Shown one piece after another: positions 17,459 through 24,493 of a stretch of DNA of 64,000 nucleotides (position 1 is its first letter; each line of letters starts with the position of its first letter). Source of the stretch: Gemmatimonadota bacterium (GTDB lineage Bacteria > Gemmatimonadota > Gemmatimonadetes > Longimicrobiales > Gaopeijiaceae); contig SKKH01000110.1 in assembly GCA_007121555.1 (NCBI GenBank), positions 1 through 64,000 of the forward strand. Direction: 5' to 3'. The notes under the pieces are model-generated. The model saw nothing but the letters and a program-made list of their open reading frames with translations, was not told where the DNA came from and made no database searches. Position numbers and translations under genes: made by a program.

Positions 17459-18334
17459 GGGAGCGGCGGTCCCCGCGGTGGCTTCGGCGAAGCCGTCGGC
17501 CCCCAGGCTTCCCAGCGCCACCACCGCCACCCCCAGGTAGAGGACGGCCACCACGCCCAGAGTGGCCCAGATGGCAAGGGGGATCGTGCGACGAGGCTCC
17601 CTGACCTCTTCGCCCAGGGTGGCGATTCGTCCGTATCCGGTGTAGGCCACGAAAAGAAGCGCCGTGGCATGGAAGAGGGCGCCGAACCCACCGCCCAGGA
17701 GGTCCAGACCCCCGGAACCGTCCGTCGCCGCTGATCGAGTGGCGCCCGACGCACCCCCGTGCAGCCCGTCGGGGTTGCCGTCCAGGAGCACGGGAAGGGC
17801 CTGAGGAAGGCCCACCGCCAGGAACAGGACGAAGATGGCCAGCGTGACGCCCACGATCACCAGATTCGCCTGATTGGAGCGGCGAATCCCCCCCGCGACC
17901 AGCACCGTGAGGAGGGCCACGGTCGCGGCCCCGATCCCCACGCGTACCAACGCGCCTCCACCCTCGACCCCGAGGAAGAGAAGGAGGGCGCCGGCCACCC
18001 CCAGCGCTGCGGTGGCGGCCGAGGCGCTCTTGGCCAGGAGAAACATCCACCCGGCCGAGAATCCGAGGCTGGGCGAGAGAAAGCGGTAGCCGTACTCGTA
18101 GGTGCCCCCGCTCTTCGGGTGGGCGGCGGCGAGCTGGGCGGAAGAGAGGCCGTTGAAAAGGGCCAGCAGAGCGGCCAGGGGGAGGGCCAGGAGGATGCCG
18201 TGGCCGGCCACGCCCGCAGCGATGCCCAGGGACACGAAGAGGCCGGTGCCCACGATGGAGCCGAGGCCCATGAAGATCGCCCCAGTGAGTCCTACGTCAC
18301 GGAGGAGGCCGCCTTCGGTCGGTTTCGGATTCAA
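16961..18334 (-). CDS. APC-superfamily amino acid permease
   Basis: A 457-residue inner-membrane transporter with about twelve to fourteen hydrophobic helices. The family landmark is at the start of helix 1, GAIFMGLGSIVGTGLFVSLG (residues 19-38), and helix 3 carries PKSGGTYEYGYRFLSPSLGF. The start is the TTG at 18334, 13 bases behind the PncA stop; a GAGGGT precedes it, though the spacing of ten bases is long. An upstream in-frame start is excluded by the preceding gene. The stop at 16961 sits inside the read-through tail of the phosphodiesterase gene. Co-transcription with PncA is likely. The substrate is not determinable from sequence. Confidence 0.9.
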   Translation of the reverse strand: MNPKPTEGGLLRDVGLTGAIFMGLGSIVGTGLFVSLGIAAGVAGHGILLALPLAALLALFNGLSSAQLAAAHPKSGGTYEYGYRFLSPSLGFSAGWMFLLAKSASAATAALGVAGALLLFLGVEGGGALVRVGIGAATVALLTVLVAGGIRRSNQANLVIVGVTLAIFVLFLAVGLPQALPVLLDGNPDGLHGGASGATRSAATDGSGGLDLLGGGFGALFHATALLFVAYTGYGRIATLGEEVREPRRTIPLAIWATLGVVAVLYLGVAVVALGSLGADGFAEATAGTAAPLQVVAGELGFPLLPTILAVAAVTAMVGVLLNLLLGLSRVALAMGRRRDLPVVLERIHTPTASPRVAVGAVGAVVLALVLLGDVRTTWSFSAFTVLIYYGITNLAALRLPADLRLYPRWIPVLGLAGCLLLAFQVEPVYWAMGLGLLGVGLVGRAVAGRWNARRSS

Positions 18335-18347
18335 TGGGGGGAGACCC

Positions 18348-18992
18348 TCAGCGTTCGAGCATCAACTCGTCGCGGGTCAGGATGCGGACCCCCTGCTCGG
18401 AGAGTTTCCCTCTGAGATCCTCATCGCCCGTCGGGTCCACCGAACGGCTGAGGTCCCAGACGAGGGTGGTTCGGAAGCCGGCGTCCACCGCGTCCTCGGC
18501 GGTCCATCCCACGCAGAAATCCCGAGCCAGGCCGCAGATCACGACCTCTGCGACCTGCCTCTCACGGAGGTAGCCAGCAAGGCCCGTGGGAGGACGGTCA
18601 CCCCCCGGACCCCAGTTGTTTCGGAACCCGGAGTAGGAATCGACCCGGGGGTCCATGCCCTTCCGGATCACGGCGTCGACTCGCCCCCAGGGCAGGTCGG
18701 GGTGAAGTTCGGCGCCGGGGGTCCCCTGAACACAGTGGTCGGGCCAGAGCACCTGATCATGGTCATGGAGCTGGATCACGTCGAAGGGCTCCACACCCGA
18801 GTGATTCGACGCGAACGAAGCGTGCTCGGGAGGGTGCCAGTCCTGTGTGGCGATCCTCACCGGGAAGGAGTCGGACTCCATGAGCGCTCGGACCCCCGGA
18901 AGGATCCGGTCTCCCTCACCCACGGCGAGCTGGCCACCGGGAAGGAAGTCGGGTTGCACGTCAATGACGAGGAGTGCGGTGCGGTTCGGCAT
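18348..18992 (-). CDS. pncA: Nicotinamidase
   Basis: It converts nicotinamide to nicotinate for NAD salvage in the cytoplasm. The isochorismatase fold is clear over 214 residues. The catalytic triad is Asp11 (LLVIDVQPDFLPGG), Lys111 (VIRKGMD) and Cys160 (GLARDFCVGWTAEDAVDAGF). Metal ligands match Asp51, His53 (TQDWHPPEHASF) and His86 (WPDHCVQGTPGAE). The ATG at 18992 has AGGGG seven bases upstream; an upstream ATG at 19019 adds nine residues the family lacks. The permease gene follows after 13 bases. Confidence 0.95.
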   Translation of the reverse strand: MPNRTALLVIDVQPDFLPGGQLAVGEGDRILPGVRALMESDSFPVRIATQDWHPPEHASFASNHSGVEPFDVIQLHDHDQVLWPDHCVQGTPGAELHPDLPWGRVDAVIRKGMDPRVDSYSGFRNNWGPGGDRPPTGLAGYLRERQVAEVVICGLARDFCVGWTAEDAVDAGFRTTLVWDLSRSVDPTGDEDLRGKLSEQGVRILTRDELMLER

Positions 18993-19076
18993 GGCGATCC
19001 CCTGGATGCGTCGATACAAGATCCGCTTCGAGTCCGCCCGAAGCGCGTGAACTCACAAGGGGCCCCGGCAGGCAGG

Positions 19077-19598
19077 TCAGGGCTGAACGATGGTGCTTCG
19101 GGACTCCGGAGCCCCCACCACCACGAACTCCATCTCCTCGGCCATGTGGCACTGATTGCAGGCTGCAGTGAATTCCCGGAAGGCTCGCTCCACCACATCG
19201 GTCTCCCCGGATTCCAGAGCAGCCAGCATCTCGTCCACGGGTGCGCCGAGGAAGAGGGAGCGGGCCGATTCAGCTCGCCCCGGACGCCGGATGATGCCCA
19301 GCTCCGTGGCCGCTGCAATCTTCTCGGTCTGGTAGGTGGCGTAGTCCCAGTTCTGGTCCTCCACGGCCCAGTGGAGCTCCCGGTAGCGATGCGCGACCTC
19401 GAACATGGTCGAGCTGAAGCCGGCGAGCTGATCGCCGACCTGCTGGAAACGCTCGTCAACCGTCCCGGAGATCCACTCCGCCCCTCCATCGCCGGTCCCC
19501 TCGGACGGGGGAGCCGGAGCCGGCTCGCAGGCTGGCAGGAGGACCAGGGTGAGCAGGGTCAGGAAGGTGAGCACATGACGAAACTCTGGTCGGTTCAT
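19077..19598 (-). CDS. Lipoprotein with one c-type haem motif
   Basis: A 173-residue exported lipoprotein: basic start, hydrophobic core and lipobox LPAC (Cys24). A helical domain follows, with FSSTMFEVAHRYRELHWAVE and QNWDYATYQTEKIAAATELG. The haem attachment motif CNQCH lies at 147-151, near the C-terminus, as in cytochrome c'-like or other small four-helix c-type proteins (established motif; assignment is inference). It would be periplasmic and could carry electrons. It lies between Lgt and PncA on the same strand. No partner reductase is visible in the window. Confidence 0.8.
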   Translation of the reverse strand: MNRPEFRHVLTFLTLLTLVLLPACEPAPAPPSEGTGDGGAEWISGTVDERFQQVGDQLAGFSSTMFEVAHRYRELHWAVEDQNWDYATYQTEKIAAATELGIIRRPGRAESARSLFLGAPVDEMLAALESGETDVVERAFREFTAACNQCHMAEEMEFVVVGAPESRSTIVQP

Positions 19599-19640
19599 GG
19601 TCTGAGGGACCTGGAGTCGAGGTGCGAAGGGCCTGGGGGG

Positions 19641-20510
19641 TCAGCGCTTTTTGCGGGAGGGACGCGGACGCCCCTTCCCCTTCTGTCCACCCCGGTCCCG
19701 CTCCGGAGGGTCCGCCACCGGGTCGCGGCTCAATACGAAGATCAGCATGACGAGTCCCAGGAGGCCCATGAGGCCCGAGAACACCTGAGAGAGGGTCAGG
19801 TCCAGTACGACGGTCCGCTCTTCCCGGATGTACATCAGCCCGAACCGAATCCAGCCGTACGCCCCGATGAAGGACCATGTGAGGACCCCCGGGCGAGGAC
19901 GGAAGCGCTCGCGGACGAGGAGGAGGACTCCGGCCAGGCCGAAATTCTTTGCCGATTCATAGAGCTGGGTGGGGTGTCGGCAGCCCTCGGGGGGAAACGC
20001 CATGTATTCGTTCTGCGAGTAGTCCACGCAGAAGGGCCCCTCCCAGGGGGTGCCGTACATCTCCGCATTGATGAAGTTGGCGATCCGCCCCAGGGCCAGG
20101 GCCAGGGCTACGGGGACGGCGATCCGGTCGGTGAGGCGGTAGATGCCGATGCCACGGGTCCGGGCGAACCAGGCCACGGCCAGGACGATCCCGAGGAGAC
20201 CTCCGTGGAAGGCCAGACCCCCGCGCCACACCGCGATCCAGGCGGCCGGATCGAAGCCGTACCGGTCGAACTCGAAGACGAACACGTGGAAAAAACGCGC
20301 TCCCACCAGAGCGGCCAGGATCGCGATGAGGACGAAGTTCTCCGAATCCTCCTCGGTGAGGTTCCGGATTCGTCCCTGGCGGGCGGCGCCGCGAAGGGAA
20401 AGCCAGGTGAAGAGCATCCCCAGCATGTAGGGGAGGGAGTACCAGCGGATCCCGAACCCGTCGCCCAGGCGGAGGAGGAAGGGGTCGAAGTTGTGAATGA
20501 TGGGGTCCAC
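19641..20510 (-). CDS. lgt: Prolipoprotein diacylglyceryl transferase
   Basis: It attaches diacylglycerol from phosphatidylglycerol to the lipobox cysteine of prolipoproteins at the inner membrane. The GTG at 20510 has AGGAG eight bases upstream and gives 289 residues, against 291 in Escherichia coli. Diagnostic motifs are GGLAFHGGLLG (His102), GRIANFINAEMYG (Arg142, Asn145) and RHPTQLYESA. Seven hydrophobic helices are visible. The last 25 residues are strongly basic (KGKGRPRPSRKKR), a cytoplasmic tail longer than usual. Given how many lipobox proteins this window encodes, Lgt is a likely housekeeping partner to them. Confidence 0.96.
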   Translation of the reverse strand: MDPIIHNFDPFLLRLGDGFGIRWYSLPYMLGMLFTWLSLRGAARQGRIRNLTEEDSENFVLIAILAALVGARFFHVFVFEFDRYGFDPAAWIAVWRGGLAFHGGLLGIVLAVAWFARTRGIGIYRLTDRIAVPVALALALGRIANFINAEMYGTPWEGPFCVDYSQNEYMAFPPEGCRHPTQLYESAKNFGLAGVLLLVRERFRPRPGVLTWSFIGAYGWIRFGLMYIREERTVVLDLTLSQVFSGLMGLLGLVMLIFVLSRDPVADPPERDRGGQKGKGRPRPSRKKR

Positions 20511-20538
20511 GCGCCCATCTCCTGTAAGGGGGGCCGGC

Positions 20539-20555
20539 GACCCGGGTTTCGGGTC
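20539..20555. repeat. Inverted repeat in the lgt leader
   Basis: GACCCG and CGGGTC form 6-bp arms around a 5-base loop, 28 bases ahead of the lgt start on its own strand. It may be a leader hairpin or a remnant terminator for the kinase gene upstream. Confidence 0.3.
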
Positions 20556-20630
20556 CCGATCAGGAGGAACGCTCTCGGCCCGTCGGGCTCCTGTCAACCG
20601 AATGGTCCCGAGGGGCCTCCGGTCAGATTG

Positions 20631-21800
20631 CTAGGGGAGGACGTCGCACATCCGCTCTACCAGATCGTCCCAGTCCTGCAGTTTGTTGAGCACCGGGGCC
20701 CCGATGGGATGACTCGGTGCAGGCCCACCGGTGAGGAAGAGGACCCGGGAGGCCAGGTGTGGATGGCGCCGGGCGAGCATCTCATAGATGTTGGCTCCTG
20801 AAAGGCCGCCGCCGAGATTCAGGTCCAGCAGGACGATCTGGGGATCCCACCGAAAGAGCTCCTCGAGGAGCGTGCCCAACTCGTCCAGATGGGTGAGGCT
20901 GGGGGTCAGCACCCGAGCTCCCTCGCCGTGAAGGCGCCTGCGGAGGACCCGACGGATCGCCTGATCGTCGTCGATGATGGCGACCCTGACTCCCGGGGGG
21001 AGGCACCCCTTCTGCTCCACCTCACCCGGCAAGCGGCGCAGGGGGCTCGAGGGCCGTTGGAGGGGCACCTGGAACCGGAAGGCCGCGCCGCCCAGTTCTC
21101 CGGGTTCGGAAATCAGTTCGAGGCTTCCCCCCAGCTGGTGCGCTGCCCACCTGGCGAAGGAGAGACCCAGCCCCGACCCTCCCCCGGACCCTGCCACGAA
21201 GGGTGAGAAAATTTCGCCCCGGAGCTCGGGTGCCACCCCGTCGCCGTCGTCCTCCACCACGATCTCCACGATCCGTCCGGCATCGACACAGCACGCCGTG
21301 ATGAGGATGCGGGACCGCGCGTGCCGGCTTGCGTTTCGCAGAAGGTTTCCCAACGCTCGGCTGTAGAAGCTACGTGGTCCGGGCACCTGGGTGTCCGCTG
21401 GAAGGGTGGTGCGAAGCGAGGGGGACACCCGAGGGGCTCCCGTGAGCCACCGATGGATGACTTCTTCCAGAAGGGGCTGGACCGGAGTGGTCACCTCGGG
21501 AGAGCGGGGTGCGCCCCGAACCTCATCCAGGATGTCGACCACCATCTTTCTGAGTTCCCGCGTCTCGGCCTGGATCCGAGCGAGCTCCCCGGAGGTGGAG
21601 CGTCCCAGGGCCGACTCGGTGCGGGCCACGGCCACTCGTCCTTCCAGCACGGAGAGATGACTCCCGAGGTCGTGCAGGAGTTCGGCAGAGATCTTCCCCA
21701 GCGATTCCAGTCGCCCGGGGGTCGATTCCTCCCCTCTTCGCGGGAGCGGTGAGGAGAACTCATGCCTCACCTTCCCCCGGTCCGGCTGATCCTTCGTCAC
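20631..21800 (-). CDS. Soluble hybrid histidine kinase with C-terminal receiver domain
   Basis: A 389-residue phosphorelay protein. It has no transmembrane or sensor domain: about 35 residues precede the H-box SAELLHDLGSHLSVLEGRV (phosphorylated His43). The ATPase domain (about 105-250) has the N-box ALGNLLRNASRHA (Asn152, Asn156), D/G boxes VVEDDGDGVAPE and GGGSGLGLSFARW. A receiver domain follows (about 272-389) with acidic residues IIDDDQ, phospho-acceptor Asp326 in VLLDLNLGG, and Lys373. The GTG start overlaps the AraC-type gene's stop by four bases (GTGA), so the two are coupled. Its input is probably another protein, since no sensor is present. Confidence 0.88.
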   Translation of the reverse strand: MTKDQPDRGKVRHEFSSPLPRRGEESTPGRLESLGKISAELLHDLGSHLSVLEGRVAVARTESALGRSTSGELARIQAETRELRKMVVDILDEVRGAPRSPEVTTPVQPLLEEVIHRWLTGAPRVSPSLRTTLPADTQVPGPRSFYSRALGNLLRNASRHARSRILITACCVDAGRIVEIVVEDDGDGVAPELRGEIFSPFVAGSGGGSGLGLSFARWAAHQLGGSLELISEPGELGGAAFRFQVPLQRPSSPLRRLPGEVEQKGCLPPGVRVAIIDDDQAIRRVLRRRLHGEGARVLTPSLTHLDELGTLLEELFRWDPQIVLLDLNLGGGLSGANIYEMLARRHPHLASRVLFLTGGPAPSHPIGAPVLNKLQDWDDLVERMCDVLP

Positions 21801-22615
21801 CGTTTTTCGGCCCGGTCGTCCCGAAGGCGGGCCAGCTCCTCGAAGAACGCCTTCGATACCGTCTCGAAGCCGCCCATCTGGCGGAGCTGGGTGGGTGTGT
21901 AGGGAACCACGGAACGGATGGCTCGGCGCAGGGCCTGGTCTCCGGAGTAGCCGCAGGCGAGCCCCACGCTGAAGACCGTATGCCCTGGATCGTCGAGAAG
22001 GGCCGATGCAAAAAGGACCCGCAGCCAGAGGAGGAGCCGACGAGGGTTCGGGAGCTGTGAACGCTGACACCAACGAAGAAGGGTGGAGGGTGAGAACCCC
22101 AGGGTTCGAGCCAGGTCCTTCGGGTGGCCGCCCGACATGATGGTGTCCACGGCCGCGTCCATGAGCGAACGAGCCCGCCCTGTGAGAGGCACTCCGAAGT
22201 CCTGAGTCAGAAGTCGACGCAGATGCTGTGCTCGGGCCGTGAAGAGCCGTCTACGGATCGCCTCCGAGCTCACGTCCTCCTCGACCTGGAGGATCTCCGC
22301 CACCCCCCAGTCACCCAGGAGCCAGACATCCCGATATCGAGACGGATTCGTGTCCAGGGCGGCGATCACCGTGGCGGAGGGGAACGCCTTCAGCACGTTG
22401 TAGAGGTGAGGCGACGGTCCTCCGGTCCTCCCCTGCCCATGGTAGGGGTCGACGAGGACGACGGCGGCCGGAGGAGCCGCCGACACCGCATCCCGAAGGT
22501 CAGCCCACTCGGCCACCGTGGCCATGTGAAATCGCTTCCTCGAGACCTTGTGGAGCCGGTCCCGTAGGAGACGGTCCGGGTGCAGAACGATGAGTGGACG
22601 GGGTGCTGTCTTCAT
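21797..22615 (-). CDS. AraC-type regulator with receiver-like N-terminus
   Basis: A 272-residue regulator. The N-terminal 130 residues have an alternating alpha/beta pattern, with VVLVDPYHG (Asp56) where a receiver would carry its phospho-acceptor, but it lacks the usual acidic pair, so it may be a pseudo-receiver. The C-terminal AraC/XylS domain (about 150-255) contains both helix-turn-helix units: LARTLGFSPSTLLRWCQRS and FSVGLACGYSGDQALRRAIR. The ATG at 22615 is chosen; no ribosome-binding site precedes it, so the transcript may be leaderless. The direct repeat immediately upstream is a likely target. The coupled hybrid kinase is the likely partner. Confidence 0.87.
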   Translation of the reverse strand: MKTAPRPLIVLHPDRLLRDRLHKVSRKRFHMATVAEWADLRDAVSAAPPAAVVLVDPYHGQGRTGGPSPHLYNVLKAFPSATVIAALDTNPSRYRDVWLLGDWGVAEILQVEEDVSSEAIRRRLFTARAQHLRRLLTQDFGVPLTGRARSLMDAAVDTIMSGGHPKDLARTLGFSPSTLLRWCQRSQLPNPRRLLLWLRVLFASALLDDPGHTVFSVGLACGYSGDQALRRAIRSVVPYTPTQLRQMGGFETVSKAFFEELARLRDDRAEKR

Positions 22616-22619
22616 AATT

Positions 22620-22649
22620 TGACGGAATCTGTTATGAGTCTGACGGAAT
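22620..22649. promoter_or_regulatory. Direct repeat, candidate AraC-type operator
   Basis: TGACGGAAT occurs at 22620-22628 and again at 22641-22649, a start-to-start distance of exactly 21 bp, two helical turns. It lies in the short divergent region between the AraC-type gene and the lipopeptide gene. Direct half-sites at 21 bp are the classic arrangement for AraC-family proteins (araI1-I2). That this AraC-type protein binds here is inference. Confidence 0.55.
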
Positions 22650-22738
22650 ATGAGTGGGCATCCCGTACGGGTTCCCCCGACATTTCATATGACTTTTTCA
22701 CGAGCAGTCCGCTTTCCCCTTCGTTTCAGGAGCCTCAC

Positions 22739-22891
22739 ATGCGCTCGATTCGCTTTGTCGCCATCCTCCTCGCCCTCGGTTTCGCCGCTGCCTGCAGCGA
22801 CCTCGGTCCCACCGCCGTGCAGGATGGATGTGATCGAAACACCCAGGTCGATTGTGATGGCAGAGACGGCTACATCGGTTCCGATACCTGA
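22739..22891 (+). CDS. Small 50-residue lipopeptide
   Basis: A short gene. AGGAG seven bases upstream of the ATG supports it, and the product has a textbook lipoprotein signal: MRSIRFVAILLALGFAAAC, with the lipobox AAAC at Cys19. The mature part is only about 32 residues (SDLGPTAVQDGCDRNTQVDC onward), acidic, with two more cysteines at 32 and 40 that might form a disulphide. I do not recognise a family. It is divergent from the AraC-type gene across the 21-bp direct repeat and convergent with the TPR gene (stops 18 bases apart). A role as a signal peptide or a receptor-exposed lipopeptide is conceivable but unproven. Confidence 0.7.
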   Translation: MRSIRFVAILLALGFAAACSDLGPTAVQDGCDRNTQVDCDGRDGYIGSDT

Positions 22892-22909
22892 GCTTCGAAG
22901 GGATGAACG

Positions 22910-24208
22910 TCAGGCGCCGGCGGGCTGGCCCTCCTGCAGGGACCGCAGGAGTTCCCGGGCCAGCTCGTCGGCGTCGTCGGTCGCCGGGGCCACCGCGCCA
23001 CTCTGAGAACGCTGGGCCAGCGCAGCCTGTTCGGCCTGGATCGACTCGAGGAGCGCTTCGGCCTCGAACCGGACCAGGCTTTCTCCCCGCCTGCGGGCCA
23101 TCGTCTCGGCCCGCAGGGCGGCCGCTCGAGCCTGATCAAGGCGGCCCAGCGCCATGGCTCCTCGAGCCACTTCGGCCCAGGCGTCGGCGATGCCGGGGCC
23201 GTCCCACCATCGATCCAGCTCCGCCTGAGCCCAGTCGAAGGCGTCGGTGTCGCTCATGTGCCCTGCCGCCCGGGCGATGGAGCCCAGGGCGATCCCCCGG
23301 CATGAGTCCTTGACGCGGTCCACCGTCTCCCGCAGCACGGGGAAGGCATGCTCGAAATCTCCCCGCTGCATCCAGAACACGGCGATGTCGTGAGCCAGGT
23401 GGGGGAGACCTTCGTGCTGAGGCCCGAAGGCCTCGAGAGCGCGGCGAGCGTAGGCCAGGGACTTTTCCGACTGACCCGCCTTGTCTTCGAGAATGAAGAG
23501 ATCCTGAAGGGCCAGGGCCTCCATCTCCCGGAGGCCCTGCCGTACGGATCTTCGGAGGGCCTTGGCGTAGCTGCGTCGAGCCGCGGGCAGGGCCCCGCGC
23601 CGGAGCATCATCTTCCCATGACCCAGGTAGGCTCGCACGTAGGTCTCCCAGTCCCGGGATTGCCGTGCGAGTCCAATGGCGCGGTGGAGCCAGGATTCGG
23701 CGCGGGCATACTGGGCCAGGTCTCGGGTTGTCCGGCCGATGGCCAGGGCGAAGCGTGCGTTGGCGGGGCAGCAGAGAGCTGCGGCCTGAAGGAACTCCAG
23801 AGATGTCCGAGGAGCATCCGCGGCCTCGGCCCACCCTGAGACGCGACGACATGCCACCCCCACGGCCTCGGAGTCCGCCCGCTCGGGGCTCACGACCACC
23901 TCGGCCAGGACCTCCATGGCATCCTTCAGGTCTCCGGCTTCGTCGGGAACCGCCGACATGACTTCAAGGAGTCGGCGGCGCCCGGCTTCGGCGTCGAACA
24001 GGTCCTTGCGTTCACTGGGAGCCACCTGGGACCAGAGGAGCACGGACCGGAGCGTCTTCCACAGAACCCCGCCCAGTTCACTTCGGATCTCGGAGAGAAT
24101 GGATAGTCCCTCCGGACCCGGCGATTCGGCGTCTCGGAGGAGTGGGGGAGGAATGCGCCAGCGGCGTTTCACCTCCGAATCCGGTCCCTTGAGTTTGGCT
24201 CGCGGCAT
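22910..24208 (-). CDS. TPR protein, soluble, possibly signal-binding
   Basis: A 432-residue cytoplasmic helical-repeat protein with no signal peptide. Helical pairs run through most of it, for example LHRAIGLARQSRDWETYVRA, LPAARRSYAKALRRSVRQG, LAYARRALEAFGPQHEGLP and LDQARAAALRAETMARRRG. The first 110 residues are basic and helical with no recognisable DNA-binding domain, so it resembles Rap-like rather than PlcR-like TPR proteins (family comparison, inference). AGGAGG precedes the ATG by five bases. The next gene on its far side is the lipopeptide; the AraC/kinase pair lies beyond. Its role is unknown, but the arrangement with a small exported peptide suggests signalling. Confidence 0.75.
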   Translation of the reverse strand: MPRAKLKGPDSEVKRRWRIPPPLLRDAESPGPEGLSILSEIRSELGGVLWKTLRSVLLWSQVAPSERKDLFDAEAGRRRLLEVMSAVPDEAGDLKDAMEVLAEVVVSPERADSEAVGVACRRVSGWAEAADAPRTSLEFLQAAALCCPANARFALAIGRTTRDLAQYARAESWLHRAIGLARQSRDWETYVRAYLGHGKMMLRRGALPAARRSYAKALRRSVRQGLREMEALALQDLFILEDKAGQSEKSLAYARRALEAFGPQHEGLPHLAHDIAVFWMQRGDFEHAFPVLRETVDRVKDSCRGIALGSIARAAGHMSDTDAFDWAQAELDRWWDGPGIADAWAEVARGAMALGRLDQARAAALRAETMARRRGESLVRFEAEALLESIQAEQAALAQRSQSGAVAPATDDADELARELLRSLQEGQPAGA

Positions 24209-24244
24209 GCCCCTCCTCCTGGATGAAAAACAACGAAAACAGAT

Positions 24245-24272
24245 GGATTACACGAAAATAGAATAAATTCAA
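24245..24272 (-). promoter_or_regulatory. Candidate promoter of the TPR gene
   Basis: In an AT-rich island on the minus strand, TTGAAT (24272-24267) and TAATCC (24250-24245) are 16 bases apart. This lies 37 bases ahead of the TPR start. The match is imperfect; the strong AT shift against the GC-rich surroundings is the main support. Confidence 0.35.
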
Positions 24273-24493
24273 GCTAAAACACCCCCACCCCCCCGTCCAG
24301 CGGAATCCTGGTGTGCCCCGGAAGAGCCGGATCTCGTACCGGCCCATTGCCCTTTGCGCACACAACCGCAACTCTCGGGGATGATCGGGCGGCTTACGCA
24401 GCCCGACGAGTGGCCGGATCCGAAGTGTCAGGGACCGGCCGGTCCGGCAAGTGACTCTTTACAGCAAGAAGTGAACCTCGAGAGGAGGGGTCA

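Noticed and set aside
18102-20801. Plus-strand open frame of about 900 codons across permease, pncA, haem lipoprotein and lgt
   Set aside because: It runs antisense through four well-supported genes and carries no domain.
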